Made by a program: the position numbers and the translations under genes
Origin: an uncultured Pseudomonadota bacterium
GTDB lineage: Bacteria > Pseudomonadota > Gammaproteobacteria > Burkholderiales > Burkholderiaceae_C
Reading direction: 5' to 3'
Length of the DNA stretch: 64,000 bases
Assembly: GCA_945952465.1 (NCBI GenBank)
Contig: CAMFIB010000001.1
Coordinates: 1,612,001-1,676,000 of the forward strand
The notes under the pieces: model-generated
Told to the model about the DNA's origin: nothing
What the model saw: the letters and a program-made list of their open reading frames with translations, nothing else
Database searches by the model: none
Shown here: positions 9,655 through 18,591 of the stretch, piece after piece
Position numbering within the stretch: the stretch's first letter is position 1
How the letters are laid out: each line of letters begins with the position of its first letter

Positions 9655-11733
9655 TCAGCGAGCCATATTCGCCACCCGGGCGTTTGAAGCCGCAGAAGCC
9701 GCGGCGGCAGGCACTTCGTTGGCCGCAGGCTCTGCCACCTGCCGGCCCGCACCGCGCGGCCGCACCAGGGGGGCGCCGGCCTTGGCCAGCACCTGCACGC
9801 AGTTGGCGTCTTCGCCAGGGCCGGGCTCGAAGGTCGCGGCCAGCGCCAGCAGCGGGTTCACGGTGCCCAATGCAATCGCCGCGCCCGCGCGCAGCGCCAA
9901 GGCGCCCTTGTCAGGCCCGCCGGTGGGGCTGGCGAAAGTGCCGCCGATGTGGATGGGCGACCGCAGGCTGAGGATGCTGCGGTCCTTGGGTTGCGGCCGC
10001 AGCGTGAGGTCCATTTTCTCGGTGGCCAGGCTGACCTGGCCTTCGCCCATGACCACGGTGTCGGTGGTGTCGAGCACCAGGGTGCGGGTGTTCATCAGGC
10101 CGTTCTTCACGTCGAATGCGGCGGCCGCGCACCGCATCCGCACATTGCGGTCGCCGCCGACGAGAAACTTGATGATCTCGCCTCCGTCCAGGCCAATGAA
10201 CTCGAGCAGGATGTTGCTGATCTGGCCGCGCCCGGTGAGCAGCGCCAGGTTGCCGTTGGCCGACGCCAGCACAGCCGCCGTGCTGTTGCCGCGGCCTTCC
10301 AGATCGACCTTGCCGGTGATGGTGCCCAGGCCGCTCTTGGTGAGCGCCTCCGCCGGAAACAGCTTGTTCAACTGAAGGCGCCGGGCATCGAGCCGGGTGG
10401 CCACCACCGCAGGCGTGGTCGCCGAGTCGATGCGCACGCTGCCGGCCAATGTGCCGCCCGCCACGCCCAGTTCCATCGGGTCCAGCTTCAGCAGGCCCGA
10501 CTTCAGGTCGATGTGCACCTTGGCGCGCTCCAGCGGCAGCTCTTTCACGTGGCGGATGTCGGCGATGTCGTAGCGCACGTCGGCATTCATTTCCTTCAGC
10601 AGGGCGAAGTCCAGCGGCGTGTCGGGCAACACCTTGCCTGGCCGCTGCACCACCTTGTTGGTCTGCGCCGGCTTGTCGCTCGCCTTGGCGCCGATGACGG
10701 GCGCGAGGTCGTTGAAATCCAGCGATCGCGTGCGCAGGTTGCCGCTCAGCATCGGCGTGGCGCCGGACTTGTCGAAGGTGAGGTCGCCGGCCACGTCGGA
10801 GCTGCCCAGCTTGCCGTTCATGCCGGCAACGCGCCAGACCGCACCCTGCTTGTCGAGCCGGCCGGCCAGCGCGTAGCGCGGCGTGGTCGGCAGCACCACG
10901 CCAATGAATTTGTACAGGTCCGACAGGCTGCGGCCACGGATGTCGAAGGTGGCCTGCGTGTTGTCCAGCGTGGCGAGCTGGCCGATGGTCGCGGCGCCCT
11001 TCAGTGCGGTAGCGCCCGCCTTGGCGTCGATCTCCAGTGGAAAGGGCTGCTGAGCGCCGCCCATGCTGAGTTGCAGCACGCCGCCGGTGCGGCCCTCTGC
11101 CGAGAACGGTTCCTTGTTCCAGGTGCCCTTGGCCTTGTAGCTCAGCGGCAGCGGGTTCGGCGTACCGTCGGCCTTGGTTTCACCTTCGAGCGTGACCTGT
11201 GTGGTGATGTCGGCGCCGTAACCGGGCGCCATGAAATTGACGGTACCCCCGTCGATGACGAACGCACCGATCTTCGGCACCGTGCTGGTGTCGCTGGTGT
11301 CCTTGCCCAGCGCCCAGGAGCGCCGGCCGTCTTCCTGCAACTGCAATCCCAGCACGGGTTGTGTCAGGCTCACCAGCGGCAATTCCAGCGTGCCCGTCAG
11401 CAGCGGCCAGAACCGCACGTCGATCTCGGCCGCTTCGGCCCGCACCAGGTGGGGGTCGCGCGCCCACCCGGGGTTCGCGAACTCGATGCCGTCGGCCAGC
11501 ACGCGGATGGTGGAGCCCAGCTTCACGTCGAGCCGGCGCGTGATCTCGAAATGGCGGCCGGTGGATTCGCTCACGATGCGGTTCACCGGGCCGCGCAGCA
11601 CGTCCCACGGAAAGAACAGCACCACCAGCACCAGCACCGCCACCAGCGCCACGAACCCAACCACGATGCGCAGCAGCCAGTGGCGTCTGGTCGGTCGGGG
11701 TGGCGTCGTGGCTGGGGTGTGCACGATGTCCAT
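9655..11733 (-). CDS. AsmA family protein
   Basis: 692-residue AsmA-like envelope protein. One N-terminal transmembrane anchor (residues about 19-45) is followed by a domain with the typical GRHFEITRRLDVKLG and FANPGW stretches. The long beta-rich body ends in the AsmA C-terminal domain (GRGQISNILLEFIGLDGGEIIKF near residue 520). Family members span the periplasm and are linked to outer-membrane lipid balance. A basic, Ala-rich C-terminal tail follows. The start is an ATG at 11733, nine nt downstream of the lipocalin stop, so lipocalin and AsmA form a two-gene operon. The 3' end is 8 nt from a dispersed repeat. Confidence 0.9.
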   Translation of the reverse strand: MDIVHTPATTPPRPTRRHWLLRIVVGFVALVAVLVLVVLFFPWDVLRGPVNRIVSESTGRHFEITRRLDVKLGSTIRVLADGIEFANPGWARDPHLVRAEAAEIDVRFWPLLTGTLELPLVSLTQPVLGLQLQEDGRRSWALGKDTSDTSTVPKIGAFVIDGGTVNFMAPGYGADITTQVTLEGETKADGTPNPLPLSYKAKGTWNKEPFSAEGRTGGVLQLSMGGAQQPFPLEIDAKAGATALKGAATIGQLATLDNTQATFDIRGRSLSDLYKFIGVVLPTTPRYALAGRLDKQGAVWRVAGMNGKLGSSDVAGDLTFDKSGATPMLSGNLRTRSLDFNDLAPVIGAKASDKPAQTNKVVQRPGKVLPDTPLDFALLKEMNADVRYDIADIRHVKELPLERAKVHIDLKSGLLKLDPMELGVAGGTLAGSVRIDSATTPAVVATRLDARRLQLNKLFPAEALTKSGLGTITGKVDLEGRGNSTAAVLASANGNLALLTGRGQISNILLEFIGLDGGEIIKFLVGGDRNVRMRCAAAAFDVKNGLMNTRTLVLDTTDTVVMGEGQVSLATEKMDLTLRPQPKDRSILSLRSPIHIGGTFASPTGGPDKGALALRAGAAIALGTVNPLLALAATFEPGPGEDANCVQVLAKAGAPLVRPRGAGRQVAEPAANEVPAAAASAASNARVANMAR

Positions 11734-11742
11734 GGGTCGTCG

Positions 11743-12417
11743 TCAGCGAGCGGGCTTGTCGATCGGTTCCACGAGTGACGTAGCCGCCACCGGCGTCGCG
11801 CCCATCACCTGGGGCGTGCGGGTCACCCGCTCCACCGGAAATCCGAGTTCGCGTGCCTTGGCCAGCCACTGGTCGAGCTGGGCCTGCGGCAGGTCGGGCC
11901 GGCGGGACAGCACCCACAGGTATTCGCGGTTCGGCGTGCCGACCAGAGCGGACTGGTACTGGGCATCCAGCCCGATGATGGCGTAGTCGCCCCATGCGAA
12001 CGGCACCCACGAGAGCCAGTTGGGCAGAAAGCGCACCTCCAGGCGACCGGCATCGCCGGTCGGCGCCAGGGTGTCGTTCGAAGCGGTCACCCGGCGCGCC
12101 ACGCCCTCGCTCTGGATGCGTTCGCCGTCGCCGTCTATGCACTGGTTCACCACCGTGACCTGGCCATCGGCCTTCAGCGCATAGTCGGCGGTGACCCGCG
12201 ACGCGCACTTGCGCTGAAAGTAATTCGGCAAACGCGCCACTTCATACCAGGTGCCCGCGTAGCGGCTCAGGTCCACGTGCGGCACCACGGGCAACGGCTC
12301 CGTAGCGGCCTGCGCGCGGGTGGCGATCGCGGCCAGCGTGGCCAGAGCCAGCGCCACGATCACGACCCCGGCGATGCGGCCCCGGCGCGCCGGGCGCTGC
12401 GGCGGTGGCGTGTGCAT
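11743..12417 (-). CDS. blc: Bacterial lipocalin (Blc-like)
   Basis: Calycin-fold lipid-binding protein of the Blc group, acting in the periplasm or outer membrane. The lipocalin signature is clear (DLSRYAGTWYEVARLPNYFQ), followed by VTADYALKADGQVTVVNQC, WGDYAIIGLDAQYQSALVG and YLWVLSRRP. A hydrophobic stretch (VVIVALALATLAAIATRAQA) is a signal or anchor helix; no lipobox Cys follows it, unlike E. coli Blc. The ATG at 12417 gives a sensible signal peptide (224 residues). The frame stays open to 12576, and an alternative ATG lies at 12432; no clear ribosome site decides between them. The gene lies directly upstream of the AsmA-like gene on the same strand. Confidence 0.87.
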   Translation of the reverse strand: MHTPPPQRPARRGRIAGVVIVALALATLAAIATRAQAATEPLPVVPHVDLSRYAGTWYEVARLPNYFQRKCASRVTADYALKADGQVTVVNQCIDGDGERIQSEGVARRVTASNDTLAPTGDAGRLEVRFLPNWLSWVPFAWGDYAIIGLDAQYQSALVGTPNREYLWVLSRRPDLPQAQLDQWLAKARELGFPVERVTRTPQVMGATPVAATSLVEPIDKPAR

Positions 12418-12895
12418 GCGCCACACCGGCATGGGGGCCGGACGGCGCAGGCCGTCTGCAATCGACCGGCGGGCCGGCGGCGCGACCCCCGTGCCTCGCT
12501 CCGATCGGCTCGCTGCCGGAGAAACAGACGACGGTTGTTGCGGGGTCTCCCGAGGGCGAAAGAATGCAGTGGGCATGCCGGTAGTGTGGCGTGCCCCTGG
12601 CAGGGCGTTGATCGGCGCCAGCCCCCAGCCGTTGTGGGATTTGTCCTACGCAAACGGCCGCGCGCGGGCAGCGGCTCACAGCTCGGTTGTGCACCAGCGA
12701 AAAATTTCAGCGGCGGTTCATCTGACACCCGCAAACAACACATCACGGCCGCCATCGCGAGGTGTAGGCAATGTCCTACAGACATGCGAAGGGCCTGCTG
12801 ACACGATGAACGTGGCCATTTCGCTACAGTGCGTTGCAGATTCTGGGCATTGCCGCAGGGGCAACACAGATCCTACAAACGGACCGACCAGCCCA
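12418..12895. other. Intergenic region between lipocalin and receiver gene
   Basis: Divergent control region of about 480 bp (about 320 bp if the lipocalin starts at 12576). It is less GC-rich than the flanks around 12690-12840. It contains repeated GTCCTAC/TCCTACA-like words (near 12641, 12771 and 12870). No gene, RNA or strong hairpin was recognised. Confidence 0.5.
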
Positions 12896-13270
12896 GTGCA
12901 GCTCAGAACCTACATCGTGGAAGACAACCCGACCATTCGGGAGAATTTGATCAGCACGCTCGAGGAGCTGGCTTCGATCAAACCGGTCGGCACGGCCGAA
13001 ACAGAAAACGACGGAAAGTCCTGGCTCGTGTCCAACGGCGAACTGTGGGACCTGGCCATCGTCGACCTGTTCCTCAAGCAAGGCAGCGGCCTGGGCGTGA
13101 TCAGCGCGCTGCGGGGGCGCAAGCCGCATCAGCGCGTGGTGGTGCTCAGCAACTACGCCACGCCCGACATCCGCAAGCGCTGCGCGCAACTCGGTGTCGA
13201 CGCCGTGTTCGACAAATCCAACGAGATCGACGGCCTGATCGACTACTGCATCAATTACAGCGCGGCCTGA
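12896..13270 (+). CDS. Stand-alone CheY-like response regulator
   Basis: 124-residue single receiver domain with no output domain. The acidic pair is at residues 9-10 (YIVEDN), the phospho-acceptor Asp near residue 57 (AIVDLFL), the switch Ser near residue 85 (VVLSNY) and the conserved Lys near residue 107 (VFDKSNE). The start is taken as GTG at 12896 because it yields the normal receiver N-terminus; an in-frame ATG at 12806 would add about 30 unrelated residues. It converges on a LuxR-type regulator gene with a shared terminator between them. A histidine kinase gene lies just beyond, so it may be a second target or a phosphate sink for that kinase. This is inference from position only. Confidence 0.82.
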   Translation: MQLRTYIVEDNPTIRENLISTLEELASIKPVGTAETENDGKSWLVSNGELWDLAIVDLFLKQGSGLGVISALRGRKPHQRVVVLSNYATPDIRKRCAQLGVDAVFDKSNEIDGLIDYCINYSAA

Positions 13271-13303
13271 GCCGCCCGGGCTCGCTCCGCGGAGCACCAA
13301 CAC

Positions 13304-13328
13304 AAAGGGCCGGTCGAACCGGCCCTTT
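13304..13328. terminator. Bidirectional intrinsic terminator
   Basis: Perfect 11-bp stem AAAGGGCCGGT / ACCGGCCCTTT with a CGA loop, extendable to 17 bp with one mismatch (CAAC...GTTG). The A/T flanks of the stem allow termination in both directions. It sits in the 75-bp gap between two convergent regulator genes. Confidence 0.85.
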
Positions 13329-13345
13329 GCGTTGGGGGAAGCCGA

Positions 13346-13981
13346 TCAATCGATCAGCTTGTTCTTCAGCGCGTAATAGGTCAGGTCGCTGTTGGAGCTG
13401 AGGTTCATCTTTTCCATCACGCGGGTGCGGTAGGTGCTGACCGTCTTCACGCTCAGCGACAGCGTCTTGGCGATGTCGCCAGCCGTCTCGCCGCGCGCCA
13501 GCTTCAGGAACACCTGGAACTCGCGCTCCGACAACTGCTCGTGCGGCTGCTGCGAGTCGTCCTTGCGGTTGAGCTGCTGCGCCAGCAGTTCGGCCACGGC
13601 CGGGGTCAGGTGGCGGCGGCCCAGCGAGATGGTGCGGATCGCCTCGACGATCTCCATCGGGTCGCATTCCTTGTTGAGGTAGCCGCTGGCGCCCTGGCGG
13701 ATCAGGTTCACGGCGTAATGCTCTTCCGGGTAGCCGCTGAGGATGAGGATGCCGAGGTCCGGCGCCTTGGCGCGCAGCTTGGCCAGCACGTCGATGCCGC
13801 TCTGACCGGGCATCGACAAATCCATCACGAGCACGTCCATCTCGGTGTTGCGCACCAGGTCGATCGCCTCGCTGCCGCTGCCGGCCTCACCGACGACGCG
13901 AAGGTCCACCTGGTCGCCGAAGAACTGCCGCAATCCCGAGCGCACGATCGCGTGGTCGTCCACAATCCCGACTTTGATCAT
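13346..13981 (-). CDS. NarL/LuxR-type response regulator
   Basis: 211-residue transcription factor: receiver domain (acidic pair VDDH at 8-10, phospho-acceptor Asp54 in VMDLSMPG, Lys near 103) followed by a LuxR helix-turn-helix. In the latter LSEREFQVFLKLARGETAGDIA and LSLSVKTVSTYRTRVMEKM are visible at residues about 148-190. The start at 13981 (MIKVGIVDD) is preceded by AGGAAT about nine nt upstream and fits the family; a longer frame to 14017 has no support. It is divergent from the histidine kinase gene (83 bp between starts), the standard arrangement for a cognate two-component pair. Confidence 0.92.
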   Translation of the reverse strand: MIKVGIVDDHAIVRSGLRQFFGDQVDLRVVGEAGSGSEAIDLVRNTEMDVLVMDLSMPGQSGIDVLAKLRAKAPDLGILILSGYPEEHYAVNLIRQGASGYLNKECDPMEIVEAIRTISLGRRHLTPAVAELLAQQLNRKDDSQQPHEQLSEREFQVFLKLARGETAGDIAKTLSLSVKTVSTYRTRVMEKMNLSSNSDLTYYALKNKLID

Positions 13982-14064
13982 TTCATTATTCCTGTTGGGT
14001 CGGGCCAGTCCATGCACAATGCGTTGAACCCGGCCCGTGCGCTGTGTGCGCCTGCCATGTCGTC

Positions 14065-15486
14065 ATGGATTATTCACGAATTCAATTGAACCTGTCTCCG
14101 GCGCGCCTGATCGAGCGGCTCACGTCCCACAAGCTGCGCTACAGCCTGCCCTTGGCCGTTCTTGCGGCGGCCGTGCTGATCTTCATCAATGAGGTGAGCT
14201 ACCACCGTTCGCAGGACGCGGTTGAAAGCACGGCCCACGCGCAGCGCACCCGCGCCGCGCTCAACTCCATCCTGCAGCAGTTGCTCGACGCCGAGACTGG
14301 GCAGCGCGGCTACCTGCTGACCGGCGACGTGCAGTACCTGAAGCCCTACGAGATCGCCAACAACGACATCAACCGCCAGCTCGCCACGCTGCGCGAGCTG
14401 TATGCGAGCCGGCCCGAAGAACTGGGCACCGTTGAAGAGCTGGCCAGCTTCATCGCCCGCAAGCAGGCCGAGCTCGACCTCACCGTTCGCATGCGCAAGC
14501 AGGGCAACGAGGACGCCTGGAAGTTCATCATCATGACCGACGTCGGCCTCGACCAGCTGAACGCCGTCCGCACCCAGGTCAACAAGCTGGTCGACGCCAA
14601 CACCGCCCGCATGGAGGCCGGCCAGCGCGAGATCACGCGCACCCTGCAGCTCTCGCGCATCGCGATCGCGCTGGTCACGCTGGTGGCGCTGCTCGCCTTC
14701 CACCGCTACCTGCAGCAATCCACGGCGCTGAAGACCGTGAGCGAGCGTGAACAGGAGGCCCTGCAAAAGGAACGCGACCAGCTCGAACGCCTGGTGGTGG
14801 AGCGCACCGAGCGCCTCGGCGCGCTGGCCACCCACCTACAGCACGTGCGCGAAGAGGAACGGGGCCATCTGGCGCGCGAACTGCACGACGAACTCGGTTC
14901 GCTGCTCACCGCCGCCAAGCTCGACGTGACGCGGCTGCGCTCCAAGCTCGACGCCGGCTCGCCCGAGGCGGCCGACCGGCTGCAGCATTTGACCGCCACG
15001 CTCAACAGCGGCATCGCGCTGTCGCGCCGCATCATCGAAGACCTGCGGCCTTCGTCGCTGGCCAACCTGGGCCTGGCGCCGTCGCTGGAAATCCTGGCGC
15101 GTGAATTCGAAGACCGCTCCGGCCTGCACGTCACCATCGAACAGGAGCCGGCCGAGCTGCCGCCCTCCAGCCAGCTCACCGTCTACCGCCTCATCCAGGA
15201 ATCGCTGACCAACATCGGCAAGTACGCCGACGCCCAGAACGTCACCATCAACCTGCAGTCGTTCTCGAACTACGTCACCGTGGACGTGAGCGACGATGGC
15301 AAGGGCTTCAAGCAGGCCGACGTGCGCCCCACGGCGCATGGGCTCATCGGCATGAAGCACCGGGTGGAGGTGGCGGGCGGCCGGCTGCACATCGTCTCGG
15401 TGCCCGGCCAGGGCACCCGTGTGTCGGCGGTGCTGCCCAAGCCCCGCGGCGACGCACCGTCCACCCTCGACGACACCCCCGCCTGA
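14065..15486 (+). CDS. CHASE3-containing NarX-type histidine kinase
   Basis: 473-residue membrane sensor kinase. The first TM helix (about 27-44) is followed by a periplasmic CHASE3 domain with the hallmark LLDAETGQRGYLLTGD, a second TM (about 193-215), and a coiled-coil linker. The HisKA_3 dimerisation box ARELHDELGSLLTAAK has the phospho-acceptor His near residue 274. The HATPase domain shows LIQESLTNIGKYADA and DDGKGF. HisKA_3 kinases pair with NarL/LuxR regulators, and one lies divergently next door. The start ATG at 14065 (MDYSRIQLN) is preferred; an upstream in-frame ATG at 14044 is possible. The signal sensed is unknown. Confidence 0.9.
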   Translation: MDYSRIQLNLSPARLIERLTSHKLRYSLPLAVLAAAVLIFINEVSYHRSQDAVESTAHAQRTRAALNSILQQLLDAETGQRGYLLTGDVQYLKPYEIANNDINRQLATLRELYASRPEELGTVEELASFIARKQAELDLTVRMRKQGNEDAWKFIIMTDVGLDQLNAVRTQVNKLVDANTARMEAGQREITRTLQLSRIAIALVTLVALLAFHRYLQQSTALKTVSEREQEALQKERDQLERLVVERTERLGALATHLQHVREEERGHLARELHDELGSLLTAAKLDVTRLRSKLDAGSPEAADRLQHLTATLNSGIALSRRIIEDLRPSSLANLGLAPSLEILAREFEDRSGLHVTIEQEPAELPPSSQLTVYRLIQESLTNIGKYADAQNVTINLQSFSNYVTVDVSDDGKGFKQADVRPTAHGLIGMKHRVEVAGGRLHIVSVPGQGTRVSAVLPKPRGDAPSTLDDTPA

Positions 15487-15734
15487 ATATTCCGGGCCAT
15501 GAACCACCGCCCTGCACCGGGTGGTGTGCGGCGTCGCCTGCGCCAAATGCCCGGCGCCGCGTCAGCCCTGTCCTACCCGGCGCCGTCACGGCTGCTTACA
15601 GGCGTATCCGCCGCCTGCCGATCACCGCGACCACACCCCGACTCTAAGCTTGCGCCATGGTGATTCGGCCCCGGTGGCCGGTCACATCAACCACCAAAAA
15701 ACACGGGCAAACACGCCCGACAAGGAGCTTGAAC

Positions 15735-15899
15735 ATGCTGCATTACTCGATCGTCTTTTTCATCATCGCGCTGATTGCAGCCGTCTTCGGCTTCGGTGGC
15801 ATCGCCGCCGGCGCGGTCGAGATCGCGAAGATCCTGTTCTTCATCTTCGCCATCCTGGCCATCGTCGGCTTCATTTCCAGCCTCATCCGCAAGGGTTGA
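15735..15899 (+). CDS. DUF1328 small membrane protein
   Basis: 54-residue protein made of two hydrophobic helices with a Gly-rich turn ([19 protein letters not shown]), typical of the DUF1328/YtjA family of small inner-membrane proteins. A strong ribosome site (AAGGAG) lies seven nt before the ATG. Family members are often stress-induced; that role is inference here. It leads a run of small envelope-protein genes on the same strand. Confidence 0.9.
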   Translation: MLHYSIVFFIIALIAAVFGFGGIAAGAVEIAKILFFIFAILAIVGFISSLIRKG

Positions 15900-15952
15900 C
15901 GCGCCCAGGCGCGCTCACCCTCCCTTCCCTTCTTTCTTCAGGAACCCGACCC

Positions 15953-16315
15953 ATGACCCGCACTTCCACCTCCGCCCGCCAGCTTTCCGACGACGTGCTG
16001 CAAAGCGCCGCACAAGCCGTTGAAGACACTGGCGACGCTGCCAGCGACGCCCTGGCCCGCGCCGGAGAAAAAATCCGTGACCTGCGCCAGGAAGTGAAGC
16101 CGGCGTTGAAAGACCTCGCCGCCCGCGCGCAGGATTCGTTGAACCGCGGCCTCGACACCGCCAACGAAACCCGCTTGCGCGCCCAGCAGTCGCTGCAGCA
16201 ATACGCCGATGCGACCGGCCGCTACGTGGCCGAACAGCCGGTGAAGTCGGTGTTGATCGCCGCCGCTGCCGGCGCCGCCCTCGCAGCGCTGATCATCGCG
16301 GCCCGCCGCCGTTGA
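15953..16315 (+). CDS. DUF883 / YqjD-ElaB family protein
   Basis: 120-residue protein: a long amphipathic helical region (residues about 8-90, rich in Ala, Asp and Arg heptads) followed by a C-terminal hydrophobic anchor (SVLIAAAAGAALAALIIAARRR). This is the layout of YqjD/ElaB proteins, which are membrane-anchored and in E. coli can associate with ribosomes in stationary phase. EQPVKSVLIAAAAG before the helix matches the family's conserved end. It sits upstream of a YqjE-like gene, as in the yqjD-yqjE-yqjK neighbourhood. Confidence 0.87.
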   Translation: MTRTSTSARQLSDDVLQSAAQAVEDTGDAASDALARAGEKIRDLRQEVKPALKDLAARAQDSLNRGLDTANETRLRAQQSLQQYADATGRYVAEQPVKSVLIAAAAGAALAALIIAARRR

Positions 16316-16356
16316 TGCGCTCCGCCACCCATCTGTTGCCGGCTTGAACCCGCTTC

Positions 16357-16740
16357 ATGTTGCATCCGATCTTTTCGCTGCTGGTCCGCCGGCCGGACCT
16401 GGCGGTGGACCATGTGGCCGCCTATGCCTCACTCGTCCAGCAGGAAGCCGCCACCGCCAGCACCTTGTGGCTCAAACGGCTGCTGGCCTGGATCTTGTTC
16501 GGGTTGTCGGCCGGCGTGTTCCTCACCTTGGCGGGCGTGGCGGTGATGCTGGGCGTGATGCACAACCAGTTTCATTGGGCGCTCGTCCTCGTGCCAGCCG
16601 CCGTGCTGGTGGCCACGCTGATCGCGCTGCAATCCGCGCGTCGGCCCATGCCCGACCAGGCATTCGCCGAAGTGCGCGCCCAATTGGGTGCCGACCTGCA
16701 AGCCCTGCAGGCTGCCGGAGGCTCGCCACATGAGCGCTGA
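16357..16740 (+). CDS. YqjE-like (DUF1469) holin-family membrane protein
   Basis: 127-residue protein with a short N-terminal amphipathic region and two TM helices (residues about 43-68 and 73-93), matching the DUF1469/YqjE layout, often labelled phage holin superfamily although no phage genes are near. ASLVQQEAATASTLWLKRLLAW before the first helix is typical. It overlaps the next gene by 11 nt, so the pair is coupled. Confidence 0.85.
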   Translation: MLHPIFSLLVRRPDLAVDHVAAYASLVQQEAATASTLWLKRLLAWILFGLSAGVFLTLAGVAVMLGVMHNQFHWALVLVPAAVLVATLIALQSARRPMPDQAFAEVRAQLGADLQALQAAGGSPHER

Positions 16741-17215
16741 CACCATGCCTGCCGTCAGCCCGCAGCAGCGGCTGGCCCGCACCCGCCAGGCGATGCTGGC
16801 CGAGGTGCGCGGCGGTGCCCGCCGCGTGCCAGCGCGCAGCGCGGCGTCGGGAGAAGACAGCCAGGCTGCTGGCGCCGCCCGCCCTACCGGCGCTGATGGT
16901 GATGCCGACCCCTCGGGTTTCAGCATGATCCGCCGCGGCATCGGCGCGTGGTGGCAGGCCCACCCGGCACGCATCGCCGCGCATGTGGCCGAACCCGCGC
17001 TTCGGGAACTGGCCCGCGAGCAGCCGCTGAAGCTGGTCGGCATCGCCGCTGGCGTTGGCGCCGCCGCCGCGCTGCTACGGCCCTGGCGGCTGGTCTCGCT
17101 GGGCGCCGTTCTGGCCATTGCCTTGCGGCCGGTGAACTGGTCGAGCCTCATTCTCGGAATGATCGCCGGCGATCCGGCCCCACCCCCGCCCGACTCTGAA
17201 GGTCGGCGGCCATGA
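16730..17215 (+). CDS. Hypothetical YqjK-position membrane protein
   Basis: 161-residue protein starting at an ATG that overlaps the end of the YqjE-like gene. The N-terminal half is polar and low complexity. The second half has two hydrophobic stretches (residues about 99-117 and 123-140), followed by a Pro-rich tail. No domain was recognised. Its position after YqjD-like and YqjE-like genes is that of yqjK, but sequence support for that family is weak. Probably an inner-membrane accessory of the same module. Confidence 0.7.
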   Translation: MSADTMPAVSPQQRLARTRQAMLAEVRGGARRVPARSAASGEDSQAAGAARPTGADGDADPSGFSMIRRGIGAWWQAHPARIAAHVAEPALRELAREQPLKLVGIAAGVGAAAALLRPWRLVSLGAVLAIALRPVNWSSLILGMIAGDPAPPPPDSEGRRP

Positions 17216-17310
17216 CAGTTTTGCGGACCGGACGGCGTGGTGCGGCCGACCGGGACGCGTGTTTCGCCACAGCACCGCCAATTGACAACCTCTTTTATTG
17301 GGAGAAAAAC

Positions 17311-17628
17311 ATGAACTACGTTCGCGCACTCGCTTTCGCCGCCATGGCCGCTGCCACCGTCGTCACCGCCACCGGCTGCGCCGTGGCACGTGACCAGCAG
17401 ACCACCGGCGCCTACGTCGACGACGCCGCCATCACGACCAAGGTCAAGGCCAAGATGGTCGAAGACAAGACCGTTGCCGCCTCGTCCATCAGCGTGGAAA
17501 CGCTGAACGGCACGGTGCAGCTGTCGGGCTTCGCCAAGTCCAGCGCCGAACGCGCCCAGGCCGAGAGCATCGCCCGCTCCGTGGCGCATGTGAAGTCGGT
17601 GAAGAACGACATCGTCGTCCGTCCCTGA
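17311..17628 (+). CDS. BON-domain lipoprotein
   Basis: 105-residue protein with a lipoprotein-type signal (AAMAAATVVTATGC, Cys near residue 22) and one BON domain (DDAAITTKVKAKMVEDK ... ISVETLNGTVQLSGF ... AESIARSVAHVKSVKNDIVV). BON domains bind phospholipid in the periplasm, as in OsmY. The start is set by GGGAG seven nt upstream of the ATG at 17311. It follows the DUF1328-YqjD-YqjE cluster by 95 nt and probably belongs to the same envelope-stress group. Confidence 0.9.
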   Translation: MNYVRALAFAAMAAATVVTATGCAVARDQQTTGAYVDDAAITTKVKAKMVEDKTVAASSISVETLNGTVQLSGFAKSSAERAQAESIARSVAHVKSVKNDIVVRP

Positions 17629-17789
17629 GCCTGAACATGGCCGCAGCGGTGGCCGACCCTGAGCCCAGCCACCGCTGACGAACTTTTACAAAAACGGATG
17701 CCTATCCGCATCCCAGCCGCCGAGCGCCGATGGACTCACACCCCCACCGAACCGCGCCCCACGCCGGACCACCGCCGGCGGCGACCCCC

Positions 17790-18509
17790 CTATTTCAGCT
17801 GGACAGAACCCGACACCGTGACGGTGACGGTGCTCTTGCCGGCTTCGGCCGGAACCGGCGCGTCGGCCGCCTCGCTGCGGGCGGCCATCACCATGAACTT
17901 GGGATGAGGCGACACCGGATCGGTGGCGTTGAGCGACACCTCCCGCAGGGTGTAGCCGCCAAAGCCAAACTGCCTGGCCACCTCGCCGGCCTTGGCGCGG
18001 AACTGCGCGATGGCGGCGGCTTGCGCCTCAGCCTCCACCTTGCTGCGCTGCTCGCGGCTCAGGTTGAACGCCACGCCCGACAGCGTGAGCGTCTGGATCT
18101 TTCCGGCCACGGTGCCAATACGCGCGATGTCGCGCCCCTCGAGCACCAGCTCCGTCGTGCCGACCCAGCCGTTGATCTTGCCGTCCTTGGCGTAGCGCGG
18201 CCTGAGGTTGAAGTTGCCGGTGCGCACCTCGAGCTGGCCGGGCTGCGCCGAACGGCGGGCTTCCGTGAGCGCGGCGTCGAGCGCGGCCTTCAGTTGGGCC
18301 TGCACGCCGGTGGCGTCGGTGCCGTCGCGAGTGGTGCCGAGCGTGATGGCGATCAGGTCCTGCTGCACCTCGACCGAACTGCTCGCGGAAAGCTGCACCA
18401 CGTTTTCGGGCACGGGCGGCCACGGCGCGGCCTGGGCCCACGCGGAGCCACTGGCCGCCAGGGCCAGCAGGCCGGCGCCAACCAGGCGGGACACGGATTT
18501 CGTCGTCAC
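17790..18509 (-). CDS. SIMPL (DUF541) domain periplasmic protein
   Basis: 239-residue secreted protein: a signal peptide (VGAGLLALAASGSAWAQA) followed by a DUF541/SIMPL domain. VVQLSASSSVEVQQDLIAITLGTTRDG is the usual domain opening, and RPRYAKDGKINGWVGTTELVLEGRD is the central conserved part. Such proteins occur in oxidative-stress and envelope contexts; the biochemical role is not settled. The start is a GTG at 18509, seven nt after AAAGG; no ATG fits. It lies downstream of a small secreted-protein gene on the same strand. Confidence 0.87.
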   Translation of the reverse strand: MTTKSVSRLVGAGLLALAASGSAWAQAAPWPPVPENVVQLSASSSVEVQQDLIAITLGTTRDGTDATGVQAQLKAALDAALTEARRSAQPGQLEVRTGNFNLRPRYAKDGKINGWVGTTELVLEGRDIARIGTVAGKIQTLTLSGVAFNLSREQRSKVEAEAQAAAIAQFRAKAGEVARQFGFGGYTLREVSLNATDPVSPHPKFMVMAARSEAADAPVPAEAGKSTVTVTVSGSVQLK

Positions 18510-18591
18510 ATCGAACCTTTCTGGGAAATGAAAATGAAAAGGGACGCCGCGATGGGCGTCCCCGCGCGGCCGACGGCGCCGTCGGCCACGG

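Noticed and set aside
16357-16740. Phage holin as evidence for a prophage
   Set aside because: The protein is YqjE-like with YqjD-like neighbours; no other phage genes are present.
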